DNA of 39,676 nt, taken from Devosia pacifica. GTDB lineage: Bacteria; Pseudomonadota; Alphaproteobacteria; Rhizobiales; Devosiaceae. Position 1 is the stretch's first letter. The number at the start of each line of letters is the position of its first letter. Below the pieces are notes generated by a model. It had not been told where the DNA came from. It worked only from the letters and a program-made list of their open reading frames with translations, and did not search any database. Below are positions 17,028 through 25,977 of the stretch, one piece after another. Made by a program: the position numbers and the translations under genes. Location: assembly GCF_014652635.1 (NCBI RefSeq), contig NZ_BMZE01000007.1, forward strand, positions 1-39,676, in the 5' to 3' direction.

Positions 17028-18035
17028 ATGGCGATAAGAGGACTGGGCCCGCACGGCGAACGCGCCGTTCCCGCCGATCAGGTCCGGCTGTCACTCGCCG
17101 ATGAGGCGGAGGCGGCCCTGCGCCGCTTCCGCATTGCCGTCGTGCTGCACACCACCACCAGCGACTGGTCCAAGCAGGAACTCGCCGGGATCGTTACCCT
17201 GCTCGGCCAGTACAATGCCGCTGTCGTCGAAGTGGTCGATTGCGCCTTCGACATCGATGCCCATGTCGCGGCGCTGAACCGACTGGCTGGTGAGGCCGTC
17301 GATGGCGTGATCTCGATTCCCATCGGCAACGCCCGGGTCGCGGATGCGCATAAGGCACTGTCGGCTGCCGGCAAGAAGCTGATCCTGCTCGACAATGCCC
17401 CGACCGGCATGTTGCCCGGAAACGATTATGCGAGCGTGGTGTCGACCGATAATTTCGGCCTGGGACAGATGGGTGCCAGTCTTCTGGCCCCGCATATGCA
17501 CGAGGATGCCGTTGTCGGCATTCTCGGCTATGCCAATGACTTCTTCGCCACGCACGAACGCGAGATCGCCTTTCGCAAATGGATGGCGGACAACCGCCCG
17601 GGCGTCCGCATCGTCCGCGAGCGGTTTTCTGCGCCGGACAATGCGGGTGAGGCCATCCACGCGCTGCTGGATCGCGAGCCGGAATTGTCGGCCCTGTTCG
17701 CGGTCTGGGACGTACCGGCGATGAAGGCCGTGGCAGCGCTGAAGACGCTGGACAAGCCGCTGCCGATGACCACGGTAGATCTCGGCCATCAGGCGACCAT
17801 AGAGATGGCCTCCGGCGGAATGATCAAGGGAATCGGTGCGCAACTGCCCTACGATCAGGGACGCGCCGCCGCCAGGGTGATGCTGCTGAGCCTGCTCGGC
17901 GTGCCGGTGCCACCATGGGTTGCGCTCCCCGGCCGGCCGGTCACGGCGAATGATGCCGTCGAAGCTTACCAGGTCGTCTGGCACTTGCCGGCGCCACGCG
18001 AGTTGCTCAGGCTGCGACGGGTGTCGCAGCGCTGA
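17028..18035 (+). CDS. Signal-less homologue of the periplasmic sugar-binding protein
   Basis: This 335-residue PBP1-type sugar-binding protein has no signal peptide: the N-terminus MAIRGLGPHGERAVPADQV is polar, so the product should stay in the cytoplasm. It parallels the periplasmic protein encoded at 13410-14528 along its length. Paired segments include SDWSKQELAG with DDWSQAQIAG, DGVISIPIGNA with DIIVSIPTDPT, LLDNAPTGMLPGNDYASVVS with FMDNVPTDFVPGEDYVSVVS, and ALFAVWDVPAM with GIWAVWDVPAE. ATG 17028 follows GGAGGG at proper spacing; an upstream in-frame ATG at 17010 is less likely. Co-transcription with the ROK regulator suggests a role in sensing or buffering the transported sugar inside the cell. 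It has no HTH of its own. Confidence 0.88.
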   Translation: MAIRGLGPHGERAVPADQVRLSLADEAEAALRRFRIAVVLHTTTSDWSKQELAGIVTLLGQYNAAVVEVVDCAFDIDAHVAALNRLAGEAVDGVISIPIGNARVADAHKALSAAGKKLILLDNAPTGMLPGNDYASVVSTDNFGLGQMGASLLAPHMHEDAVVGILGYANDFFATHEREIAFRKWMADNRPGVRIVRERFSAPDNAGEAIHALLDREPELSALFAVWDVPAMKAVAALKTLDKPLPMTTVDLGHQATIEMASGGMIKGIGAQLPYDQGRAAARVMLLSLLGVPVPPWVALPGRPVTANDAVEAYQVVWHLPAPRELLRLRRVSQR

Positions 18036-18104
18036 ACGCTCTACCTGCGGTGTAAGCCCTTTTCGCCGCGACAGCGCGCTAATCGAGTAGCCAGGACCCG
18101 GCCC

Positions 18105-18121
18105 GCCGGCAATTCGCCGGC
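18105..18121. terminator. GC-rich hairpin downstream of the ROK unit
   Basis: GCCGGC-AATTC-GCCGGC forms a perfect 6-bp stem with a 5-base loop, 70 bp after the stop codon at 18035. There is no T-run after it, so it is at best a weak or Rho-assisted termination element. Confidence 0.25.
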
Positions 18122-18235
18122 CCTCGGCCAGTTTGCCTGCCACGCGCCATGCTGACTGAACGACCGAACTGGCAAGAAGAACTGCGGGACTTGCCGCCAC
18201 GGTCGGACCGGTTGCCGTTCATGTGCATGCCCAGC

Positions 18236-18764
18236 CGCAACCGCTTGACACTCCTCTATGATTTTCTCGATGATCCCGCCAATGTCCGAAAAATCGCGGA
18301 GATCGGGGGCGGCGGCATACTCGATATTGGCTGCTATGCTGTCACCGGAACACGCTTCCTCCTCGAGGCCGAGCCCCGGCGCGTCGTGGCGCTCGTGGAC
18401 CGAGACACTCGACCGCGGCCAGCAGCTTTCGTTCATCTGCTCTACCCAAGCGGTCACGCATCAGTCGATCGAAGTCATCGGGACACCCAAACGCCTCGAG
18501 ATCGTCATTCCATTCAACCCGCCCGCCGATACGCCGACCGCGCTGCTGGTCGATGACGGGACCACACTCGACGCAAGCTTGACGCGCCGTGAAATCATTC
18601 CCGCCTGCGACCACTATACCGAACAGGCAGAAGCCTTCGCCCTCGCCGTTCTGCGAGGCGAGAAGCCGCCCGTCTGCGTTGAGGACGCGATTCAGAACAT
18701 GCGTATCCTGGATGCCATCTTTGAAAGCGAGAGCCGTGGCGGATGGGCGGACGTCACCCGATAG
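18236..18764 (+). pseudogene. Gfo/Idh/MocA dehydrogenase remnant, 5'-truncated and frameshifted
   Basis: Only the C-terminal domain of a family member is left. The first frame gives FLDDPANVRKIAEIGGGG-ILDIGCYAVTGTRFL and EPRRVVALVDRDT up to about 18410. The second frame, from about 18402, gives LSFICSTQAVTHQSIEVIGT, KRLEIVIPFN, EAFALAVLRGEKPPVCVEDA and a natural end at 18764. The Rossmann domain with the EKP catalytic lysine is missing, and a short stretch seems lost at the frame switch. It cannot make an active enzyme. Similar C-terminal sequences occur in xylose/glucoside-type dehydrogenases. Confidence 0.8.
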
Positions 18765-19041
18765 ACTGGACCAATAGGTCACAGCCGCAAGCGCGCCAGC
18801 AGACGAGGTCCCAATTGAAATGGAGGCCGTAGTGAGTGCGCGTTTCAAGGATGGCAATGTGGAGCGATGGCCAGCAGCGCTACGTTGGAAGATCATCCAG
18901 AGGTTGAACAGGCACGGCTTCAACCCAATCTCAAATGATGGGTCCACGAACAGCTAGACTGCAGCGCGGAAGCAAAAGCCAACATTGGGTAGCAGAGCGT
19001 CGATCGGCTACTTCGGCGTAAATGTTGCAATCCAATGCGGT

Positions 19042-19809
19042 CTCGATGCGGCGCTGCGCGGCGACATGCGGCTCGAACTCGCGCGCCTCCACCGCGAGCT
19101 CGACACCACCATCATCTATGTCACCCACGACCAGGTCGAGGCGATGACGCTTGCCGACAAGATCGTGGTGATGGACCACGGCGTGGTGCAGCAGGTGGGC
19201 AGCCCGCTGGACTTGTACGACCGGCCAGCCAACCGATTCGTCGCCGGCTTCATCGGCGCCCCGCGCATGAACTTCCTCGAAGTGACGGTCGAGGCCGTGG
19301 AGGGCGCGAACGCCAGGATCGGCTCGCCCGATCTCGGCGAACAGGTTGTTCCCGTGCGTGCCGGTGCGGTCAAAGCAGGCGATCAACTGACACTGGGCAT
19401 CCGCCCGCACGACACCGACCCGGCGGGCAATGAGGGCATTCCGGCGAGCGTACATCGCGCCCTGAAGCGGACGCTCGATCAGCAGCGCGCGGCCGCCGCG
19501 GCAGGCGAGACCGAACGCTTCGACCAGCTCGACAACAGGTTTCACGAATTGCTCTGCACTGCTGCAAGGGTCAGCTATGCCTGGCAGACGCTGTCGCAGA
19601 TGCGGGTCCATGCGGCACGGGTGTGCGCCATGGCGCGTCTGCCGACCGATGCGCTGCTGGCGGTCGCTGGCGAACATGCCTCGATCCTCGCCGCGATCGA
19701 GGCGCACGATCCGGCGCGCGCTACCGCTGAGATGCGCGCGCACCTGTCGGGCTTTACATCGAAGCTTGAGGCGGCCCTAGCCCAGCATCGCGCATATTTT
19801 GTCGCGTAG
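19042..19809 (+). pseudogene. In-frame fusion of ABC-ATPase C-terminus and GntR (FCD) effector domain
   Basis: An open frame running from 18985 joins two unrelated gene fragments. From 19042 to about 19410 it is the tail of a CUT1 ATPase: [36 protein letters not shown] and [12 protein letters not shown], then TOBE with LTLGIRPH. Walker A, signature and Walker B are absent. From about 19440 it is a GntR/FadR-type FCD domain: [37 protein letters not shown] and AEMRAHL. The HTH half is missing. The break in the ATPase lies in the D-loop, just after where FDEPLSN should be. The joint between the pieces is in frame. It is most likely a deletion scar rather than a functional protein. An unrecognised 45-codon frame lies upstream at 18820-18957. 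Confidence 0.8.
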
Positions 19810-20468
19810 GCCGCCGGCCGGCAAGATGCGTCGGCGCACTGATCGGCGATATGATTGCCGGTCGAAAGTTTGAAGGAGGCGTGTCGCAGGCGCCGCCAAG
19901 TGGTACCTTTGGCGGCTCGACTCGATGCGGGCGCTCTGGTGTGCTAGCGAGCGTATATTTGCCCTCCCGGTAGCGGAGAACGTCCGATCCCGGTCCCGTC
20001 TTCTGCGCCGAAGAACCTGCAGGCAAAAGTGACCCTCAGGAAGCGTTCCCAATAGCGCCGACGGGTGGCCCACCCAGGAACCTCGGCCTCGGGCAGTCCG
20101 TGGTGATGTTGGTAGGACAGCGACGGGGTGGCAGCTCGCTTCGAGTCCTGACCAGAACCGCCATTCTGCTTTCGGCCCCAATCTTGCCAGCCGGCGCAGC
20201 TGACGCTCTGCCTTCGGCATGCACTTGGTCAGAATGTATTCTGCCCGGTCTGCGTTCTTATGAGCTAACGTTAACCATACCCTCGAAGAGATTGATGGGA
20301 CCGGTCGCGTCAGGCTTGATTTTTCAAACAAGCCGACTGATTTACTCAGCTGTCGAGACGAAACCGACTCGACTGGTCGGGCCCACCTGCTGCAAACAGG
20401 CGGTCGACGGAAGGTCTGCAAACCCTCCGCCAACCTGACCATGAACCCCTGAGTGACCAGAGGCTAAC
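19810..20468. other. 659-bp gap without a recognisable gene
   Basis: Open frames here (for example 20100-20438 plus) show no family resemblance and no convincing ribosome-binding site. Towards the downstream gene there is an inverted pair GTCGAG/CTCGAC around 20347-20370. Otherwise nothing was identified. Confidence 0.6.
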
Positions 20469-21716
20469 ATGGCTGACTTTTCTTCTACTGGTGCCGGTGC
20501 ACCGGACAAGACCCTTTCTGTAATTTTCCCTTCCGAAGCCGCATCGCTCATCAATGGGCTGGTGCAGCATCGACTGCTGTCCCCTTCGGACCAGGTTCAG
20601 ATCCTGAGCATCGTTGATGCGAACGAAGGCGCAACTGTCGGCGATATCGTCATCGAACTGCCCGACCATCGAGATCCCGTTGGGGCCACCATGCTTCTGG
20701 TTGAAGCCGGCGTGCTTACAGCCGAAGTCGAGGGCGTCATCGATGCCTTCACCGTTGTCCGTCGAGCGCCACCCAAGTGCGGGAGCGATCCAGACCTCGA
20801 TGATCAGGGATCCGAAACGTCAGAGCCGCCTTCAGGTGATTTCGCGGGGGGTGAAGTCAGCGAGCCGGGCATCGTAGAGCTAGACACTAATCCGTTCTTT
20901 GCTTCGGTTTTTGTGGCTGCCGGTGACCAGCGCCGCGAGTTCCTGCAGCATGCTACCCTGCGGCGGCCCGGGGTTTACGTCCTCATGAACTCGAGTTCAG
21001 CGTATGTTGGGATGGCAGGGGATGTCGGATGGCGGATTGCCCACGGGCATCAACCGATTGAAGGCATCGAAACGATTGTCTCAGTCGTCGATGCCGACGA
21101 CCTGCTCACCGCCGAAGATGCAAAAGTGCTCGAGCGGATCATCTGGTCTAGGCTCGCAGGATCGGGTGAACGGCGCCTCATTAATGGCGTCCCGGACGGA
21201 CACGCGGTCGGCCTCGAACGCTACGTCCAGCTCGATGCGATAGCGGCCGAGGCCTGCCTTGCCCTCCGCCACAATGATGTTTTGTTCGTAGAGGGTTGCG
21301 CACGTTCTGTCATCGCAGGCCCGCGGACGGAGCCCGGGCGGCTGGGAGAACGGCGCGGTTTCGACACAGTTCCAGCTGGCGAGATCTTCGAAATGAGATT
21401 TGGTGGCGGATTGGTCGCCATGGCCTCCAGACTGGCCGATACCCACTGGCTGTTGCTGCGGGGATCCGACGTGCGCATCGAAACCGTGGTGTCCGCAAAC
21501 GCCTCCGCCTCGTATCTGCGCGCGGCCTGGCTGCACTCAGGACTCCTGGCACTATCGCCGGATGGGAGGAGCTATACCGTGATGCGCGACCTCGTCTTTG
21601 GGTCGGGAAGCGCTGCAGCACATTTCTGCTGTGGTTCGAAAGGCAAAGGTTTGTCGGGGTGGCAACCAATCGACCCTGATTTCGGGAACGACGCTCCCGT
21701 TCTGACGCTCTCCTGA
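20469..21716 (+). CDS. GIY-YIG-like protein with a DUF4357-like C-terminal domain
   Basis: This 415-residue protein appears to have three parts. Residues 15-100 are an unrecognised, possibly helical domain. Residues 100-140 are a low-complexity acidic linker. Residues about 165-240 resemble a GIY-YIG nuclease: RPGVYVLMN, AYVGMAG (GIY and YIG positions), Arg189 in GWRIAHGH and Glu222 in VLERIIW. Residues about 310-400 resemble DUF4357: FEMRFGGGLVAMASRL, HWLLLRGSDVR and the LVFGSGSAAAHFC...GWQ ending. GIY-YIG plus DUF4357 is a known pairing. It has a moderate AGAGG ribosome-binding site. It lies 77 bp upstream of a soluble AAA-M41 protease gene in the same direction, so the two probably form a unit. 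The function is unknown; nuclease activity is inferred from motifs only. Confidence 0.7.
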   Translation: MADFSSTGAGAPDKTLSVIFPSEAASLINGLVQHRLLSPSDQVQILSIVDANEGATVGDIVIELPDHRDPVGATMLLVEAGVLTAEVEGVIDAFTVVRRAPPKCGSDPDLDDQGSETSEPPSGDFAGGEVSEPGIVELDTNPFFASVFVAAGDQRREFLQHATLRRPGVYVLMNSSSAYVGMAGDVGWRIAHGHQPIEGIETIVSVVDADDLLTAEDAKVLERIIWSRLAGSGERRLINGVPDGHAVGLERYVQLDAIAAEACLALRHNDVLFVEGCARSVIAGPRTEPGRLGERRGFDTVPAGEIFEMRFGGGLVAMASRLADTHWLLLRGSDVRIETVVSANASASYLRAAWLHSGLLALSPDGRSYTVMRDLVFGSGSAAAHFCCGSKGKGLSGWQPIDPDFGNDAPVLTLS

Positions 21717-21756
21717 CGCGGCATTCGCCGAATTCATGATCCCCTTTTTTCTGGCA

Positions 21757-21779
21757 CGCGAGCGGCGAAACCGCTCGCG
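21757..21779 (+). promoter_or_regulatory. Perfect 9-bp hairpin directly before a Shine-Dalgarno
   Basis: CGCGAGCGG-CGAAA-CCGCTCGCG is a perfect stem with a 5-base loop. It ends two to three bases before GGAGG (21782-21786), the ribosome-binding site of the AAA-M41 gene. No T-run follows in either direction, so it does not look like a terminator. It may influence translation or mRNA processing between the two genes. Confidence 0.55.
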
Positions 21780-21793
21780 GCGGAGGTATGGCT

Positions 21794-23742
21794 GTGCTCG
21801 ATCTTCCCAATATTGATGATGACGACGTCAAAGAATTGACCAAGCGCTTCAGATCAGACGACAACAAAGATCGAGAGCGCGAAAGCGCCGAAGCAGCTCT
21901 GGCAAACACTGCGCTGGACATGACGCTGACGCGAAGCATGCGTACAAAGCTCAAGCGACATCCCGGCGTCTTTGTCGTCCAGGTGTCCGACCCTGACTGG
22001 ATTTCCCCCGTTGGAAGTGTCGTCAAAGCGATGGAAGCTCGCCGGTGGTGTCAGAGGTCACGGAACTCAAGAAGTCGGGCTCCCTGCGTATGCAAGCCGG
22101 ACGAGATGAGCTCGGTCTGCTGCAGAACAATCACAGCTTGATGTTCATTACTCATGACGTTCAGCTTCTCGACGAGGCGGTACTTGCTGTCGCAGATCTG
22201 AGCATCACTCTGCCTCCTCTCACGCCTGACTTGCTGCGCAGGGCCATCAGACGCTTCACCGGTCAGACGGCGCGTGGCGTGACGCCGGCCATGGCGAAGC
22301 TCAAGCTTGAGGTCATCATCGCATCGATGAGGCCCGGAGCATCTGCTGGCGACTGTGTAGCAAACCTAAAGCGTGCCGTTGAGCGCGGCGCGACCATCGC
22401 AGCTCCTGATGTTCCACATCTCGACCAACTGCCCCTGACCGGCGTCGTCGAACGCTGGTCCGGCCAAGTACTTCGTGATCTCGCTGTGGTCGAGACAGAT
22501 GAACTGGCCCCTCATCACATTCCATTCGTTATCTTGGAAGGCCCGCCGGGCACCGGCAAGACCCTGATCGCGAACAGTCTTGCGGCAACAGCTGGCTGGA
22601 ACTTCGTCTCTAGCAGTGTGGGTGGGTGGTTCACCACTGGAGACGGCGCGCTCGGCGGAGTGGCCCGCAATCTTAAAACCTTCGTCGATCAGATTCTCGC
22701 GTCTGAACCGTGCATCGGATTTCTTGACGAACTCGACGCGTTACCGGACCGGCAAACGATGGATCCACGAGGCCGTGACTGGTGGACACCGATAATCACA
22801 CTGTTCTTGACCGAGATCGATCGACTCCGGAACTCCGGTCGCAAGATCCTGCTCATCGGCGCCACAAATTACTACGCCCGCCTGGATTCTGCCTTGGTCC
22901 GACCCGGTCGACTTCAAAAACGTGTCAGCGTCCTTCCGCCTAGTACCGACAGCGAGCTGCTGTCAGTGTTTCGATACTGGCTTGGGAGCGATCTGCGTGA
23001 AGCCAACCTCGAGAAGCTTTTGAATCCAGCACGCGGCGCCACCCCCGCTTCGATCGAGGGATGGGTCAAGGATGCCCGCGCCGAAGCGCGAAACCACGGC
23101 CGCCCGCTCGAGCTTGATGACATCCTGTCACAGATACTGCCAGTCGACGACCGACCGCCAGCGGACATTCGCGCAATCGCCGTACATGAACTTGGCCACG
23201 CAGTCGTCGCGCACCGCCTCGGACACGATGTCGATCTGATTTCAATCGTACCTAACGGTGCTGTGGACGGGGTTGTGCGGTCAACGGCACCAACCACGGT
23301 CTTTACGCACCAAGACATTGAGGACCTTGTCACTATCTCGCTTGGTGGACGCGCCGCCGACATGGTTCTCAGCAAAGGTCCCAACGCAGGTGCCGAGGCC
23401 GATCTGGCTCGGGCGACCGAACTGCTTGTCGCCGCGAAGGAAAACCAGGGTTTGGGAGAGACGCTCGTTTCGCGCAGGGTCATCAGGTGCGCCGTCGACT
23501 CAGAAGACAGCATTAGCAGCGTCGAAAACGATCTCAAGAGGCTGCTTACGAAGGCCATGAATATTGTAAGCCAAGATTGTCAAACAATTGCTGCGCTCGT
23601 GGACCGTCTTATCGATGCGAGGATAATGTCTGGGACCGAGATGCGGGGACATCTGGACAGAAGCTACAGGAAAGAGAAGACTATCAGGGACTCTTGGGCA
23701 GAGGACAGGACTTCTGGACCCGGCGCCTCAGACCCGCCGTAA
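21794..23742 (+). CDS. Soluble FtsH-like AAA+ ATPase / M41 metallopeptidase (one frameshift near N-terminus)
   Basis: Two frames join into one protein of about 649 residues. The first covers 21794 to about 22041 and the second runs from about 22042 to 23742. One missing base near 22041 (CGCCGG for CGCCCGG) would explain the switch. Motifs: Walker A EGPPGTGKTL at 22540, Walker B CIGFLDELDALPD, second region of homology LIGATNYYARLDSALVRPGR, the zinc HExxH as HELGH at 23185-23199, and the third-ligand region GAEADLARAT after SLGGRAADMV. Unlike FtsH there are no N-terminal membrane helices. GTG 21794 is preferred because GGAGG lies seven bases upstream; ATG 21788 is too close to it. Expected role: ATP-driven unfolding and proteolysis, substrate unknown. 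It pairs with the GIY-YIG-like gene upstream. Confidence 0.82.
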
Positions 23743-24420
23743 GAAGTGGTAAAAAGGTACCTGCACCTCGACTCGACGGATAGTGGACGGACAACGACAG
23801 CAGGTCGTCCAGAAACGCTTGTCGTTACGCATCGCTTAGCCGCCGATCCACAACCACGATGAAGCCGCGATCCGAGCGCGCCTGAAGGCCCACCCACGAA
23901 CGACCCATGCAGTTAAACTCCGGCGAGGGGGTGCCAACATCGCGCGGCATGATGTGAGAAGGGCCCCTGCCTGTGGGAGAAGCCTGTCGCTGACCACTGC
24001 TTCGATCCCCTTGTTCAAGACAGGCTCGCGTCCCTGGTCGCGAACGCCTGTTAGTCTTAAGAACCGTATTGAATTGTTTCGGCGCTCTCATCTTTCTACG
24101 TACCACACCGTAATTGTCGTACGCCCTTCCGCGTGGCCAAGTGCATTGTTTTTAGCGAACGTTGATGCGGCCCTTATGCCCAGCCCGGCAGCATATGCGA
24201 GCGCTATGGCGCGCCTGGCATGCGGATGAAAGGACCGTGGATCCAGACGCTCTGCGATCTTTGTAAAATCGAGGCAGCCATGTCTCAGTAGAATGCGACG
24301 TGACAGACAATAACTAAACGGGTCGTGCATGCCCGTCAGGCATTGGGCAGCTGACGAGGGCGCTTGGCTTTCTTGCGAAGACAGTTCGGCGTGCTCTCCA
24401 CTAGAGCCTTAGTCTAGCGC
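23743..24420. other. 678-bp gap without a recognisable gene
   Basis: Short open frames on both strands (23825-24106 and 24088-24330 minus, 23954-24229 plus) overlap each other, lack family motifs and have no good ribosome-binding site. No tRNA-like cloverleaf or clear terminator was seen between the two convergent genes. Confidence 0.6.
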
Positions 24421-25977
24421 CTAATGATCGGCCGGAGCAAACTGCTCGGCGTCTCTGCCAATCTTGAAGGAAGTCAGATTGATGCCTTCGGTTTGCCGAC
24501 CGCAATGACACCATACGTCTTCGTCCGAGAGCTGACCCGGCGGCGTGGCTTTAAGCAGCCGCCAGCACGCTTTTGTTGCCTTCTGTCTTAGAAAAACCCG
24601 AGCTTCCGCCAGGTCGCCGCTGACGCTCGCATCCCTATCTGGGTGCGAGAGGCCATCCAACCCCCAGTACGCTTCTGACGAGCGATAGCGGACCCTACCT
24701 GTTCGTCGGGCTGCGCCAATCAGGCGCGCGGCTTCGAAATGCGGTTTTAGATCATAGAGCTGGGGCAAAAACTCGCTCGGATTCAGATCGAAGTCGAACG
24801 CGATGCGCGTCATCAAGTAAACCGAAGGCAGTCCGTTTCCCGGTTCGAACAGCTCTCCGGTAAGCACATCCTGCCGATCTGCTTTTCGATCCGCGGACCA
24901 AACTTCATCAGGCCCAGCCGGTGGGCCGTTGTCGGAAAAAACCCGCGCGGCAACATAGAGCTCCAGGAGCATGTCGAATGTGTTGAGTTCCGATGCAATG
25001 CGCTCGTCCGCGGCGAGCTCACGCGCAATGAATTCATTGCTGTCAACTTCCTCAGAAGTCCGATGCCGGCCCGCGAGATCGGCCAAATTAACATGGCGCG
25101 ATGCGAGCCGATCGGCGATTTCGCGACCGTCCGTTTCGATCTGCCTCCCAGCATCTGTGCCCGCGGTGCGCACCGCCTCATCGAAAAGCCGTCTTACAAC
25201 ACCGGGGGCCCGGTCATGCCGGAACTTTCTGTACATCGCCAAAGTAGCGTTCTCCGGAGGCGCTCCCCGTTGCGGTCTCAGCCGCGAAAGCTTGTCCAGT
25301 CGGCTCTTGAGAACAAGGAGAGATACATCCTCCCGATTTGCCTGCAACACGCCGAACCCACTTGCGAGCAGCGCGCCGTTGATGAGCCGGTCGATCACGT
25401 AGGTCTGTCCGGCGATTGCATCTTCAGTGGTGTTTTCGAAGTTTGTGTTCTGCCGCCTGCCACGGCCTCTTGGTTCTGCCACATGGAAGTCAGCAGACCG
25501 CCAGACAACAAACTCGCCTTGAGAAAGTCTCGCCTGCGCGGCCTTGGTGAGATGCAGATCGAGCGTTTGCATGTCGCCACGCGAAGCTACAACCACGCAC
25601 CAGTCGCGTAGGAAGCGCGGCCCCCAAAGCGCAGTGATCGCTGCAACTTCTGATTGGAGGCGCGAGCGTGCCTGATTTAGCGCGTCTCTCGTGTGCCCTT
25701 GCAGTTCCCCAGCAAGGCGACTCTCGTCAAGAATGATCGCCACGAGGTGATGTGGACGCCAAACCTTTGCGCTGCTCTCGGAAACTCGCCCCACGAAATA
25801 TGGCTGGTAACGCAGAACGTCGACCGGCTCATCGAATTTCTCGACCGGGTTGTCGACACGCCTGTATCCAGGCTCTATCCCGTCAGCTCTATCGACATTG
25901 CCGGACACTTCCTTATTGGCGCCCTGGTCGCGTTGGTGTAACCACTCTAGCATCCAAGCAAAAACCGACCCCAACAT
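24421..25977 (-). CDS. Unrecognised 518-residue protein
   Basis: This long open frame has codon use consistent with real coding, but I do not recognise the family. The first 17 residues, MLGSVFAWMLEWLHQRD, are hydrophobic/amphipathic. The rest is charged and looks globular, with a conserved-looking HHLVAIILDESRLAGELQG strand near residue 80 and a YRSSEAYWGLDGLSHPDRDA stretch near 440. Two cysteines and two histidines sit close together near the end (VWCHCGRQTEG). ATG 25977 is chosen with AAGG eight bases upstream; TTG 25995 would add six residues. It is convergent with the AAA-M41 gene. Any link to that pair is a guess from position. Confidence 0.6.
   Translation of the reverse strand: MLGSVFAWMLEWLHQRDQGANKEVSGNVDRADGIEPGYRRVDNPVEKFDEPVDVLRYQPYFVGRVSESSAKVWRPHHLVAIILDESRLAGELQGHTRDALNQARSRLQSEVAAITALWGPRFLRDWCVVVASRGDMQTLDLHLTKAAQARLSQGEFVVWRSADFHVAEPRGRGRRQNTNFENTTEDAIAGQTYVIDRLINGALLASGFGVLQANREDVSLLVLKSRLDKLSRLRPQRGAPPENATLAMYRKFRHDRAPGVVRRLFDEAVRTAGTDAGRQIETDGREIADRLASRHVNLADLAGRHRTSEEVDSNEFIARELAADERIASELNTFDMLLELYVAARVFSDNGPPAGPDEVWSADRKADRQDVLTGELFEPGNGLPSVYLMTRIAFDFDLNPSEFLPQLYDLKPHFEAARLIGAARRTGRVRYRSSEAYWGLDGLSHPDRDASVSGDLAEARVFLRQKATKACWRLLKATPPGQLSDEDVWCHCGRQTEGINLTSFKIGRDAEQFAPADH

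Noticed and set aside
21757..21779. The hairpin as an intrinsic terminator of the GIY-YIG gene
   Set aside because: No T-run follows on either strand, and it abuts the next ribosome-binding site.
22030..22050. Programmed -1 frameshift in the AAA-M41 gene
   Set aside because: The joint GCTCGCCGGTGG contains no slippery sequence; a one-base loss is simpler.
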